From contig JAJNDK010000012.1 of NCBI GenBank assembly GCA_021156365.1, forward strand, positions 80,418-144,417: a stretch of DNA of 64,000 nucleotides, given 5' to 3'. The notes under the pieces are model-generated. The model saw only the letters and a program-made list of their open reading frames with translations. It did not search any database and was not told the DNA's origin. A program made the position numbers and the translations under genes. The DNA is from Bacteroidota bacterium (GTDB lineage Bacteria; Bacteroidota; Bacteroidia; B-17B0; Aurantibacillaceae). Below are positions 27,445 to 37,268 of the stretch, piece by piece. Within the stretch, counting starts at the first letter, position 1. Each line of letters starts with the position of its first letter.

Positions 27445-28638
27445 TTAGCGTTTGTTTACTTCTTTGATGTAATTTTCGATAGCAGTGGCCATGGAAGGTG
27501 TCTCACGGGTAGGTGCTGCAATGTCCAACCGGAAACCGGCATCTTTCAATGCCTGGCAGGTAGCATAGCCGAATGCACCTATACGCAGGTCGCCCTGTTT
27601 CAGGTTAGGGAAATTCTTCTGCAGGGATTTGATACCCATTGGCGTGAAGAACACCACTACATCATAATCCAGCTTACCATTGAAGTCCGTAAGATCCGCA
27701 CACACTGTTCTGTAGAAAGTGGCTTTGGAATAGTTCAGCTTCATTTCGTCCAGGAAATCCACGATGCGCTCACGGTGTACATCCGAAACGGGCAACAGGA
27801 ATTTTTCTTCCTTGTGTTTTTTGATCACATCCACAAGGTCGTTGATGGATTGCTGTCCGAAAAATATTTTACGCTTGCGGTATTGTACGTATTTCTGCAG
27901 GTAATAAGCGATAGACTCGGTAAGGCAAAAATATTTCGTGGTTTCAGGAACGGTGTAACGCATTTCATTACACATCCTGAAATAATGGTCGATAGCTACG
28001 CGGCTGGTGAGGATCACGGCATTGTGCTCCATCAGGTTGATACGTTGCTGCCTGAATTCCCTTGCAGGTACCGGATCGATCTGGATGAACTGGCGGAAAT
28101 TCATTTTCACATTGTACTTGCGTGCAATTTCGAGAAAAGGAGATTTTTCGCTTTCCGGTTTTGGCTGGGAAATAAGTATGGTCCGAACTTTCACCCGCGG
28201 GCTGTTCTTATCTGCTTCTACGTATTGAGGACCCGGGTTTACAGGTATTTTTCCTGCAGGACGTGCGGGTTTAGCTGCTTTTGTTGCCGGTGCTTTTTTT
28301 TCTTCGGTGCTGGCTTGGGTAATGCCAACCACAACGGGTTTTTCAACAGATTTTACGGCTTTCCCGACTGCCGCTTTCGCAAGAGGTTTCGCGATGGCGG
28401 TTTTAGTACCGGAGCTTTTGGATATTTTTTTAACCGGTTTGGTTACCTTCACCGGAGCTTTTACTTTTTTTGCTGGAGCTTTTGTTTTTTTCGACGGCTT
28501 GCTTACTGCTTTCCCGCCTGAGACCTGGCGGGCAGATTTAGCAACCCCCTTGGCTTTTGGGGCAGTAGCAGTTTTTTTGGTGCTTTTTTTTCCGGTAGCC
28601 ACGTTTTTCTTCGAAGCTTTGTTTTTTTTCTGCGCCAT
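27445..28638 (-). CDS. hemD: Uroporphyrinogen-III synthase with a long Lys/Ala/Pro N-terminal tail
   Basis: HemD closes hydroxymethylbilane to uroporphyrinogen III in tetrapyrrole synthesis. The enzymatic domain occupies about residues 150-397: 'VRTILISQPKPE' start, 'NAVILTSRVAIDHYF', 'DVVVFFTPMGIKSL', 'LRIGAFGYATCQAL' and 'APTRETPSMATAIENYI'. That region is of normal length (about 250 residues). Ahead of it is about 150 residues extremely rich in Lys, Ala and Pro, with repeated 'KKxxxxKK' and 'PAKKVKAPVKVTKPVKK' segments, like histone H1 C-terminal tails. The tail has no signal sequence. It should be disordered and may bind nucleic acid or polyanions. It sits between DUF4271 and rnpA. Confidence 0.88.
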   Translation of the reverse strand: MAQKKNKASKKNVATGKKSTKKTATAPKAKGVAKSARQVSGGKAVSKPSKKTKAPAKKVKAPVKVTKPVKKISKSSGTKTAIAKPLAKAAVGKAVKSVEKPVVVGITQASTEEKKAPATKAAKPARPAGKIPVNPGPQYVEADKNSPRVKVRTILISQPKPESEKSPFLEIARKYNVKMNFRQFIQIDPVPAREFRQQRINLMEHNAVILTSRVAIDHYFRMCNEMRYTVPETTKYFCLTESIAYYLQKYVQYRKRKIFFGQQSINDLVDVIKKHKEEKFLLPVSDVHRERIVDFLDEMKLNYSKATFYRTVCADLTDFNGKLDYDVVVFFTPMGIKSLQKNFPNLKQGDLRIGAFGYATCQALKDAGFRLDIAAPTRETPSMATAIENYIKEVNKR

Positions 28639-28670
28639 TAGTCTTTTAACCCTTTAATTTTATAGCTGAA

Positions 28671-29507
28671 TCAGAATATTTTACTCACTAACAATTTAAT
28701 AACAACGATTAACGGTAGAATTTCTAAGGCGCAAAGGTACAAAAATAAATGGAAAACAGAAAATCGTCCTGAAACATAGGCAATAACGATACCTTTTAAG
28801 AGCCGGATGACATAAAACAGCAGCAATACAAATAAACCGGCCATCAGCAGATAATGAGCAGGCAGGTTGGCATACTCCAGGCAGATAACTACCGGGAATA
28901 AAAAGAGGCCGATCGCATTGGTAGATATGAAAATATTGAAGATATACTCGTCCGTTTCATTGGCGGCCAGCATCAGCCTTGCCAGCAGCCGGGCGGCCAC
29001 AATCTTGAAAAAATAGACTGAAAGCACACAAAGCGCTGTAAGAAGGAAAAAAAATAAGTCGTTGAACGAGTAATGAATATATCCGTAAAACTGGTTGATC
29101 TTTAAAAGAAAATAAGAAAAATGCAGTACGAAAACGATGGAAAACAATACCGAGGAAGCTTTATTCAGCTTATAGTCCTCCCGCATCAGCTGTCGGGCCG
29201 CTGCCAGGCTGAAATAAGCTTTCAGCAGTACAAAGAACCTTCGGGCACTTGTTACCCGGATGGTTACCAGCAGGATAAAACTCAATGTGAACACAAAGAC
29301 CGGCCATACCATTCCGGTTTTTTTGATCAGTTCTGGCTCCTGTGACTTTATACGGAGCTCATGGTTCGTAAATATATGCGAATAGCTGAAAACCTTGATG
29401 GCATTCGTGTCCTGCTTCCCCTGGAGACTGTCTGTTGGTGTACCCGGCATATAATAAGCCAAAGATACAACTATAAAAAGAAAAGCTGTTTTTAATTTTC
29501 TGAACAA
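28671..29507 (-). CDS. DUF4271 membrane protein
   Basis: This 278-residue protein has an N-terminal hydrophobic segment and six or so further helices from about residue 68. It matches DUF4271, a Bacteroidota family nearly always next to hemD. Family-like features include 'LMREDYKLNKASSVLFSIVF' and the polar helix 'RLLARLMLAANETDEYIFNI'. The start is TTG at 29507-29505 in my reading. Function unknown; conserved linkage to hemD suggests a role in haem or membrane biology, by inference only. Confidence 0.85.
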   Translation of the reverse strand: MFRKLKTAFLFIVVSLAYYMPGTPTDSLQGKQDTNAIKVFSYSHIFTNHELRIKSQEPELIKKTGMVWPVFVFTLSFILLVTIRVTSARRFFVLLKAYFSLAAARQLMREDYKLNKASSVLFSIVFVLHFSYFLLKINQFYGYIHYSFNDLFFFLLTALCVLSVYFFKIVAARLLARLMLAANETDEYIFNIFISTNAIGLFLFPVVICLEYANLPAHYLLMAGLFVLLLFYVIRLLKGIVIAYVSGRFSVFHLFLYLCALEILPLIVVIKLLVSKIF

Positions 29508-29634
29508 TGCCAGTGGAATAGAATTGTAATTTTGGATGAGTAAGAAACAGCTTAAATTGTCTTGCCGGGGAACGATGAATACGCCACTTTTGTATCAGAA
29601 ACAGGAAATAACAATTAAATCAAAATCAATACAA

Positions 29635-31128
29635 ATGAAAACAAGTTTACAAAAAATCAGCAAGCGACTGCTAACCCTCGGATTGGCATTTGCAGCCTAC
29701 ACAGGGGCCAATGCACAGTGTGCAGCTACCACTGCGGTTACGCCGAACAGTGCAAATGACATTACCACCAATACATCGATGACTTTCCCTGCAGGCTGGA
29801 ATGCATATGTAAGTGTATATTTCGGTGATGGAAATTCTTCAAATTCCTTCCTGGGAACAGCAACGAGCTACTCCTTATCTCACAGTTATGCTGTAAATGG
29901 TATTTATTCTATTTATACAAGTGTCCATGCTTTTAATCCGGCAGACAGCTCCTTCTTCTGTGATGTAACGGATGTTGACACTTTTGTGGTGAATATGCCT
30001 TGCTCGGTAGATCTGAGTGCTATCAACTACAACCAGAACAGCGGTTACAATTTCGATTTTTCAACTACTGTAACCAGCACAAATTATGTGGATCTGTACT
30101 GGTCGGTAACAGATTCGGCGGGAGGCCTGATGTATTCACAAACAGGTGGAACAAACCTTAATTATACGTTCCCGAACAGTGGAACGTACAATGTGCTGTG
30201 TTTTGCAAATGCATACGATAGTCTTACTATGACTTCCTGCTTCGACAGTGCGTATGTATGGATCCCGCTTGATACGATGGGCGGCAATCCGGGTGGCTGC
30301 AATCTGCAGGCATATGTGAACGTGACCCCTACAACCGGTCTTAACGTTATTGTGAATGGGTATGCAAATAACAATTACCAGTACAGTTACCTGCTGATCG
30401 ACAACCAGTATTATTACAACCAGGATAGTGTAAATTACACCTTCCCGGCAGCAGGAAGCTACAATGTATGTTTCTATGCGCAGGATACTACTGCAGCTAC
30501 TTATTGCTACGACTCGATTTGTATGATATACAACACCAATGGTACTCCTAATCCGATCCAGTGTAATGCTTATTTCTATGTGTACCAGGATTCATTGAAT
30601 CCTACTGTATGGCATGGTTACAATGCTTCCACAGGATCTGCTTACATGACGTATCTGTGGGATTTCGGTGATGGTTCTACTTCCACTTTGCCTTACCCTA
30701 CACATACGTATGCAACACCAGGTAACTATGTGATCTGTCTTACGGTGGTAGATACTTCTACTATGTGTACTTCTACGCATTGTGATTCTTCTGCCGCTTT
30801 CCGTTTGTCGACTGCCGCATTGATGGGTTCCATCTCTATTGCTTCTCCAACCGGTATCAAAGACAACAGTCATATCGTGAGCGGAGCAAAAGTATTCCCT
30901 AACCCAATGGCTGACTTCTCTGCTATCGCATTCAGCTCAACGACAGCTACAAACGGTAAGATAGAAGTAGTAGGTGTTTTAGGCAACACCGTTCTTTCTG
31001 AGAACGTTTCTATCGCAAAAGGCTCGAATGAGATCAAACTGAACACGGCTACGCTTACCAATGGAGTGTATTACATAAAAGTAGTAAGCGGCACAGAAGT
31101 GCTGAGCACGATCAAAGCCGTGAAATAA
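29635..31128 (+). CDS. T9SS-exported protein with PKD domain and C-terminal sorting domain
   Basis: This 497-residue protein from ATG 29635 has a signal peptide 'LLTLGLAFAAYTGANAQ'. The earlier in-frame start at 29536 would place 33 residues before it. The mature part has several beta domains of similar build, one a clear PKD domain ('YLWDFGDGSTSTLPYPTHTY...GNYVICLTVVD', about residues 340-385). The end is a type A T9SS sorting domain: 'SGAKVFPNPMADFSAIAFSS', 'GNTVLSENVSIAKGSNEI', 'NGVYYIKVVSGTEVLSTIKA'. It should be translocated across the outer membrane by the type IX system and anchored to the surface or released. A strong terminator follows. Confidence 0.9.
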   Translation: MKTSLQKISKRLLTLGLAFAAYTGANAQCAATTAVTPNSANDITTNTSMTFPAGWNAYVSVYFGDGNSSNSFLGTATSYSLSHSYAVNGIYSIYTSVHAFNPADSSFFCDVTDVDTFVVNMPCSVDLSAINYNQNSGYNFDFSTTVTSTNYVDLYWSVTDSAGGLMYSQTGGTNLNYTFPNSGTYNVLCFANAYDSLTMTSCFDSAYVWIPLDTMGGNPGGCNLQAYVNVTPTTGLNVIVNGYANNNYQYSYLLIDNQYYYNQDSVNYTFPAAGSYNVCFYAQDTTAATYCYDSICMIYNTNGTPNPIQCNAYFYVYQDSLNPTVWHGYNASTGSAYMTYLWDFGDGSTSTLPYPTHTYATPGNYVICLTVVDTSTMCTSTHCDSSAAFRLSTAALMGSISIASPTGIKDNSHIVSGAKVFPNPMADFSAIAFSSTTATNGKIEVVGVLGNTVLSENVSIAKGSNEIKLNTATLTNGVYYIKVVSGTEVLSTIKAVK

Positions 31129-31152
31129 TAATTAACTACCCCTAAAAAGTGG

Positions 31153-31191
31153 AAAGGCTTCCTGACAGTATTGTCGGGAAGCTTTTTTTTT
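31153..31191 (+). terminator. Rho-independent terminator after the PKD/T9SS gene
   Basis: A stem of about 12 pairs (AAGGCTTCCTGACA with TGTCGGGAAGCTT, one bulge) is followed by a run of T's (31183-31190). Confidence 0.85.
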
Positions 31192-31343
31192 GAAGTAATT
31201 GTAACTTCACAACATTCCCGCAGTGTGAAATTTCACCGCAGTATTTTTACTGTTTTATTGCGAAGTACATAATAAACGTATATTTATGCTTTTGGTTTGT
31301 GATCCGTAAGGCGCAGTGATGATATGAATGACTATAGAATGAT

Positions 31344-34271
31344 ATGAAAAAGATTTTTTTGTTTATTTTCCTGGTGGCAACGATTGGTTCCCGGGCGCAG
31401 GATACAACCCTTGATTCCCTGAAGCTGTTACTGAAGAATGCCGGGCATGATTCCACGCGGGTAGCTGTACTTGTTGCTTTTGGTGAGACTATTTACGCAC
31501 AGGACCCGGATACTGCAATTGTACTATGGAAACAGGCAAACAACCTTGCAGAACAAAATCTGAAAAATTATGCTGCAAGCTCACCGGAATATTTAAATCT
31601 AAGCCGGTATCTTGCCAATTCGCTGAATAATATTGGCTATGTATACCACAACCAGGGTGATATACCTAAAACAATAGAGTATTGGAACAAAAGCCTGAAA
31701 GCGCGGGAGCAGATGAACGATAAAACCGGCATTGCCACTTCCTATAACAATTTTGGAGTGATGTACCTGCTGCAGGGTGATGTAGCCAAAGGCATCGACT
31801 ATTTTCAAAAAAGCCTGAAACTTCAGGAAGAGCTCGGTAATAAAGATGGGATTGCAAATTCACTGAACAATATGGGAGTCATCTACGACGATCAGGGCGA
31901 TCCGCAGAAAGCGCTGGAATATTATCAGCGAAGCTTACTGATGAATGAAGAAGTGAATAATAAAAAGAACATGGCTATAGCTCTCAATAATATTGCATAC
32001 GTACTTCAGGGGCGCGGTGATCTGTCAAGAGCCCTTGAATATATGTTTAAAAGCCTGAAGATAAATGAAGAAATAAATGACAAATATGGTCTGGGAGTTT
32101 GTTTCAATAACATTGGCAGTTTGTACGGCGACCAGGGGGATATACCAAGATCAATGGAGTATCAGCAAAAAAGCCTGGAAACATTTGAAGCGATCGATCA
32201 TAAAAAAGGAATGGTAACCTCGCTCAGAAACATTGGCAATGGATACGATCTGCAAGGTAATAGTGCAAAAGCGATGGACTATTTCCAGAATAGCCTGAAA
32301 GTAGCCGAGGAGATCAATGACAAGCAGGAAATAGCGTCTGCATTGTATTATATCGCTGGTATATATATGGAGCAGGGCGATCTGTCCAAAGCCCTGGACT
32401 ACTTTGAAAGATCGCTGAAAATGAACGAAGAAATAAACTATAAGAAAAATATTTCTCTCAGCCTGATCAGTATCGCAGCTGTATACAGAAAACAAAAGGA
32501 ACACAGTAAAGCGATAGAATATCTGGACAGAAGCTTGAAATTGAGCCGTGAATTGAATTTTCCGATGAATATTAAAAACACGTCAAGGAACCTGTGTATA
32601 AACCACCTTGCATTGGCTTCATCTGATTCGGCATATGTATACGCATCGCTTTTGAAAAAAACAGCCAGCCAGCAGCTCGACAAAAATTACTACTCGCTTT
32701 CGGAAAATGAAAAGGAAAAATACTTTGCTACCATGGAAAAAGATTTTGCCTTGTACTTCGATTTTGCTGCAGGGTTTCATAAGAAATTCCCGAACCTTAC
32801 GGATACAGCATACAATATCGCTTTAACCAACAAAGGATTGAGCTTAAAATCAAGTACCGCCATGCGTACGGCCATATTGAGCAGCAAGGATCCTTTATTG
32901 ATTGCTCAGTATGAAAACTGGATTTTCCTTAAAAAGAAGATCGCTAAGCTTTATGAGAGTGGAAAGGATACAAAAGAACTGGATAACAAAGCCAACGAAC
33001 TCGAAAAAGAACTGGTTAAACAGTCGACGGCGTTCAGCGATTTTGATAAAGTAAAAAAACTGAACTGGAAGCAGGTGCAACAAGGATTAAAGACAGGCGA
33101 GGCTGCCATTGAATTTGTTCATTTCAAAAGTGAGCTGGACACCCTGCATCCGGTTAAATATGCTGCGCTGCTGATCAGGCAACAGAGTGTTCATCCCGAA
33201 ATGATCAGCCTGTGCACGGAAGCCGATCTGCAAAAAATACTGGGAACCTTCCAGGGGAACAATGCTGGTTTTGTGAATAAGACATACGGGACAAAAACCG
33301 AAGCACAAACTGCCTTATACGAAAAGATCTGGCAGCCAATGGAACCTTACCTGAAGGATGTTACTACGGTTTATTATTCACCTTCAGGACTGTTGCACAA
33401 AATTTCGTTCTCTGCGATAAGCCATAAAAAAAACAGTTTCCTGTGCGATACATACAATTTGAACAGGCAGGGCAGCACAGGAAAAATTGTTTTGCCGGAT
33501 AATGCCAACTACTCGCATACAGATGAAGTAATGCTGATAGGCGGTATAAACTACAATACCGACAGTACGCCCAAGGAGATATGGAGCTACCTGCCGGGCA
33601 CATTGAGCGAAGTGGAACAGATAGAAAAGCTGTTAGAAATAAAAAAAACAAAGACCGATTATTTTGTGGCGGTGAATGCGAACGAAGAAAATGTGAAAAA
33701 AGTAGTTTCACGTGTGCAGCTGCTGCATATAGCCACGCATGGCTTCTTTTTTCCTGATCCTGAACAGGTGCGTGGAGAGCAAAAGTCAAAAACAGATCAG
33801 CCCGAAAATCTGACTTTCAGGGGAACTACGCATTATGCTGACTGGAGCTTTGTAAACAATAAAAATCCACTGATGCGGTCCGGTCTTGTGCTGGCTGCTG
33901 CTAATGATGTGTGGGAACGTGATCCACTGGCTGAAGGAGAGGATGGGATCTTAACGGCGCAGGAAGTAGCCAACCTGGATATGCGAAAAACGAAACTGGT
34001 GGTGCTTTCCGCCTGTGAAACCGGTTTGGGTGATATTAAAGGCAGCGAAGGCGTTTATGGCTTGCAGCGGGCTTTTAAAATGGCGGGAGTAAAAAATATA
34101 ATTATGAGCCTGTGGCAGGTGCCTGATAAAGAAACCTCCGAATTTATGATCGGTTTCTACCAAAACCTGACTGCGGTAAAAGACATAAAAAAAGCCTTCA
34201 ACACCACACAAAAAGAAATGCGAAAAAAATACGATCCATATTACTGGGCGGCTTTTGTGCTGGTAGAATAA
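31344..34271 (+). CDS. TPR and CHAT-domain protein (caspase-like peptidase fold)
   Basis: This 975-residue protein has a signal peptide (MKKIFLFIFLVATIGSRAQ). About residues 90-415 form eight consecutive tetratricopeptide repeats with a 40-residue period, each with 'NNIG.VY..QGD..KA.EY..KSL' pattern. After a helical linker, the C-terminal CHAT domain (about 690-975) has the catalytic dyad: His in 'LLHIATHGFFF' (residue 799) and Cys in 'VVLSACETGLG' (residue 891), then 'SEGVYGLQRAFKMAGVKNII' and 'MSLWQVPDKET'. CHAT domains belong to the caspase/gingipain clan. It is probably a periplasmic or surface peptidase with a TPR sensor. Neighbours give no partner. Confidence 0.9.
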   Translation: MKKIFLFIFLVATIGSRAQDTTLDSLKLLLKNAGHDSTRVAVLVAFGETIYAQDPDTAIVLWKQANNLAEQNLKNYAASSPEYLNLSRYLANSLNNIGYVYHNQGDIPKTIEYWNKSLKAREQMNDKTGIATSYNNFGVMYLLQGDVAKGIDYFQKSLKLQEELGNKDGIANSLNNMGVIYDDQGDPQKALEYYQRSLLMNEEVNNKKNMAIALNNIAYVLQGRGDLSRALEYMFKSLKINEEINDKYGLGVCFNNIGSLYGDQGDIPRSMEYQQKSLETFEAIDHKKGMVTSLRNIGNGYDLQGNSAKAMDYFQNSLKVAEEINDKQEIASALYYIAGIYMEQGDLSKALDYFERSLKMNEEINYKKNISLSLISIAAVYRKQKEHSKAIEYLDRSLKLSRELNFPMNIKNTSRNLCINHLALASSDSAYVYASLLKKTASQQLDKNYYSLSENEKEKYFATMEKDFALYFDFAAGFHKKFPNLTDTAYNIALTNKGLSLKSSTAMRTAILSSKDPLLIAQYENWIFLKKKIAKLYESGKDTKELDNKANELEKELVKQSTAFSDFDKVKKLNWKQVQQGLKTGEAAIEFVHFKSELDTLHPVKYAALLIRQQSVHPEMISLCTEADLQKILGTFQGNNAGFVNKTYGTKTEAQTALYEKIWQPMEPYLKDVTTVYYSPSGLLHKISFSAISHKKNSFLCDTYNLNRQGSTGKIVLPDNANYSHTDEVMLIGGINYNTDSTPKEIWSYLPGTLSEVEQIEKLLEIKKTKTDYFVAVNANEENVKKVVSRVQLLHIATHGFFFPDPEQVRGEQKSKTDQPENLTFRGTTHYADWSFVNNKNPLMRSGLVLAAANDVWERDPLAEGEDGILTAQEVANLDMRKTKLVVLSACETGLGDIKGSEGVYGLQRAFKMAGVKNIIMSLWQVPDKETSEFMIGFYQNLTAVKDIKKAFNTTQKEMRKKYDPYYWAAFVLVE

Positions 34272-34426
34272 CCTGCCGGATCGTTCCGTTTTGCACTTTT
34301 CAGCTGTCTTTTGGGATATACCTCCTGTTTTTTGCTGATAATCAGCGTGATTGATCTCTTTTTGGGTGTGCAAATTCCTTATATTTTTTCTAACTTCGTA
34401 GCCTGTCTTTATAAAAATCCCTTATT

Positions 34427-37156
34427 ATGGATAAATTTTCTTACCTCGGTACCAGTGACGTGAATGCAATCGAAAGCCTGTACCAACAATACCTAAAAGA
34501 TGAAAATTCGGTGGATACTTCCTGGAAGGATTTTTTCCGCGGATTCGATTTTGCCAAAGCCAATTATGACGAGCCGGTTTCCGGTGGCGCAATTCCTGAG
34601 AACATTGGGAAGGAATTTAAAGTAATAACCCTGATCAACGGGTACCGTCAGCGCGGACATTTGTTTACCAAAACCAATCCGGTGCGTCAACGCCGTTCAT
34701 ATGAGCCATCCCTTGCGCTTGAAAACTTCGGACTGGGCGACAAAGACCTGGATACAGTATTCCAGGCAGGAAATGAGATCGGCATCGGGCCGGCTAAACT
34801 GAAAGATATTGTAGCGCACCTTGATCAGACATATTGCCAGAGTATAGGGGTAGAGTATTTGTTCATGCGCGAGCCTAAAGTACTGAAGTGGTTGCAGGAG
34901 CGTATGGAAAAAAGCCGAAACACGCCCACTTTCAGCATCGAAGAAAAACGGACTATTCTTAAAAAATTAACACAGGCAGTTGTATTCGAAAATTACCTGC
35001 ATACCAAATTCGTCGGGCAAAAACGTTTTTCACTGGAAGGTGGAGAGGCCTTGATCCCTGCGATGGATACATTGATGGAACATGCGGCCGATCTGGGTGT
35101 AGAAGATTTTGTGATCGGGATGCCACATCGCGGGCGTTTGAATGTGCTCACCAACATCATGAACAAAACCTATAAGGATGTGTTCACGGAATTTGAAGGC
35201 AGACCGAGCGAAGACAGCCTTTTCGACGGTGATGTAAAATACCACATGGGTTACAGCAGTGACCAGGTAAGCAATACCGGGAAGAAGATCCACATGAGCC
35301 TTACCCCGAACCCTTCTCACTTAGAAACGGTAAACCCGGTAGTGGAAGGAATTGTTCGTGCGAAGATCGACAACCGCCACAACGGTGATTATAGCAAAGC
35401 ATTACCGATCCTGCTTCATGGTGATGCAGCTATTGCAGGCCAGGGCATCGTATACGAAGTGTTGCAGATGAGCCAGCTGGATGGGTACAAAACAGGTGGA
35501 ACGATCCATTTTGTAGTGAATAACCAGGTAGGCTTCACCACTAATTTTACCGATGGACGTTCATCCACCTATTGTACGGATGTGGCCAAAGTAGTATTGT
35601 CACCGGTATTCCACGTGAACGGCGATGATATTGAAGCGGTTTGTTTTGTAGCTAAATTAGCTATGGAATTCCGCCAGACTTTCCACAGGGATGTATTTGT
35701 GGATCTATTGTGCTACCGTAAATACGGACATAACGAAGGCGACGAGCCGCGTTTCACACAGCCGGTATTGTACAAAGCGATCGCTGCGCATCCGAACCCG
35801 AAAGATATTTACGTAAACAAATTAAAAGCAGAAGGCTCCCCATTAGGAGAAGAAGCGAAGGAAATAGAGACAGCTTTCAAAGCGGAGTTAGATGCTAACC
35901 TCGACGAAGCGAAGAAAACAGAAAAAGCAAAGATCACTTCTTTCCTCGAAGGCAACTGGACAGGGATTAAAAAAGCAGCGGAGCAGGATTTCGAAACTTC
36001 TCCCGGAACAGCTCTGGATAAAAAAGTATTCCTTGATCTCGCTAAGAAAATAACAGAATTGCCGAAGGATAAAAAGTTCTTCAACAAGATCCAGAAAGTG
36101 TTTGACGACCGCAAAGCCATGATCGAAAATGATACTTACGATTGGGCAATGGGCGAGCTGTTAGGTTATGCATCCCTGATGAACGAAGGGAACCATGTGC
36201 GTTTCAGCGGACAGGATGTGGAGCGTGGAACATTCTCTCACCGTCATGCAGTGGTGAAAGTAGAAGACAGCGAAGAAGAATACACACCGCTGAATAACAT
36301 TGGTGCAAAAGGAGAATTAAGGATTTACAATTCATTGTTGAGTGAGTACGGTGTTTTAGGATTCGAATACGGGTATGCATTTGCTTCACCCAACATCCTT
36401 ACCATTTGGGAAGCACAGTTCGGTGATTTTTTCAACGGGGCGCAGATCATTTTCGATCAGTACCTTTCTTCTGCCGAATACAAATGGCAACGGATGAATG
36501 GCCTGGTGGTTTTATTACCGCATGGCTATGAAGGACAGGGCCCGGAGCATTCCTCCGCACGTATGGAGCGTTTCCTGCAAATGTGTGCAAAGAACAATAT
36601 GCAGATCATCAATGCAACTACTCCGGCTCAGCAGTTCCATGCGATCCGCCGTCAGTTGAAGCGTGATTTCCGCAAGCCGCTGATCTGTTTCACACCAAAG
36701 AAATTATTACGTTACCCATCCTGCGTAAGCAAGCTGGAAGATTTTACAAAAGAGAATTTCAGAGAAGTGCTGGATGATACAGCAGCAGATGCGAAGAAAG
36801 TAACACGTATTGCATTTTGCTCGGGTAAAGTGTATTACGACCTGTTGGAAAGAAGGGAGAAAGAAGGAACAGATGATATCGCATTGGTGCGTATCGAACA
36901 GCTGTATCCATTCCCGCACAAGCAGGTGGATGCGATCCTGAAAAAATATGCGAAAGCGAAAGACCTGATGTGGGTGCAGGAAGAACCGGAAAACGCAGGA
37001 CCGTGGAGACACGTGGATCATGCAGTGCGTTCGCTGAACCTGAAATACATTGGCCGTGATGAAGGGGCGTCTCCTGCAACCGGTTTCAGTAAAAAGCACA
37101 ACCAGGAATTCGAAGAGATCATGAGCAAAGTATTTTCGAAAGTATTGGTGAAATAA
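34427..37156 (+). CDS. sucA: 2-oxoglutarate dehydrogenase E1 component
   Basis: SucA is the thiamine-diphosphate-dependent decarboxylase of the 2-oxoglutarate dehydrogenase complex in the citric acid cycle. The 909-residue length is typical. It has the N-terminal 'SYLGTSDVNAIESLYQQYLKDENSVDTSW' region, 'GMPHRGRLNVLTNI', 'TPNPSHLETVNPVVEG', 'GDAAIAGQGIVYEVLQMS' (thiamine diphosphate and Mg region), 'YRKYGHNEGDEPRFTQP', and the C-terminal 'PHGYEGQGPEHSSARMER'. sucB follows 112 bases downstream. E3 is not in this window under its normal form; the protein at 17315-18799 is a relative without the redox cysteines. Confidence 0.96.
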   Translation: MDKFSYLGTSDVNAIESLYQQYLKDENSVDTSWKDFFRGFDFAKANYDEPVSGGAIPENIGKEFKVITLINGYRQRGHLFTKTNPVRQRRSYEPSLALENFGLGDKDLDTVFQAGNEIGIGPAKLKDIVAHLDQTYCQSIGVEYLFMREPKVLKWLQERMEKSRNTPTFSIEEKRTILKKLTQAVVFENYLHTKFVGQKRFSLEGGEALIPAMDTLMEHAADLGVEDFVIGMPHRGRLNVLTNIMNKTYKDVFTEFEGRPSEDSLFDGDVKYHMGYSSDQVSNTGKKIHMSLTPNPSHLETVNPVVEGIVRAKIDNRHNGDYSKALPILLHGDAAIAGQGIVYEVLQMSQLDGYKTGGTIHFVVNNQVGFTTNFTDGRSSTYCTDVAKVVLSPVFHVNGDDIEAVCFVAKLAMEFRQTFHRDVFVDLLCYRKYGHNEGDEPRFTQPVLYKAIAAHPNPKDIYVNKLKAEGSPLGEEAKEIETAFKAELDANLDEAKKTEKAKITSFLEGNWTGIKKAAEQDFETSPGTALDKKVFLDLAKKITELPKDKKFFNKIQKVFDDRKAMIENDTYDWAMGELLGYASLMNEGNHVRFSGQDVERGTFSHRHAVVKVEDSEEEYTPLNNIGAKGELRIYNSLLSEYGVLGFEYGYAFASPNILTIWEAQFGDFFNGAQIIFDQYLSSAEYKWQRMNGLVVLLPHGYEGQGPEHSSARMERFLQMCAKNNMQIINATTPAQQFHAIRRQLKRDFRKPLICFTPKKLLRYPSCVSKLEDFTKENFREVLDDTAADAKKVTRIAFCSGKVYYDLLERREKEGTDDIALVRIEQLYPFPHKQVDAILKKYAKAKDLMWVQEEPENAGPWRHVDHAVRSLNLKYIGRDEGASPATGFSKKHNQEFEEIMSKVFSKVLVK

Positions 37157-37163
37157 GCAAAAC

Positions 37164-37188
37164 GACCCCTTCGGGAATCTTAGGGGTC
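37164..37188 (+). other. Hairpin between sucA and sucB
   Basis: GACCCCT (37164-37170) pairs with AGGGGTC (37182-37188) around an 11-base loop. No T-run follows, so it is more likely an intercistronic RNA-processing or stability hairpin than a terminator. Confidence 0.4.
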
Positions 37189-37268
37189 ACATAATAAAAT
37201 AAAACAAGGACTTGAAATAAAATTGAGAATAAACAAGAAACCCGAAACCCCAAATAAAAAATATTAAT

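Noticed and set aside
27370..28521. 383-codon plus-strand frame opposite hemD
   Set aside because: It is an antisense shadow of the Lys/Ala-rich hemD; the predicted product is a run of Phe, Cys and Arg with no domain.
37164..37188. Terminator between sucA and sucB
   Set aside because: The stem has no T-run and the two genes encode partners of one complex, so an intercistronic hairpin is more likely.
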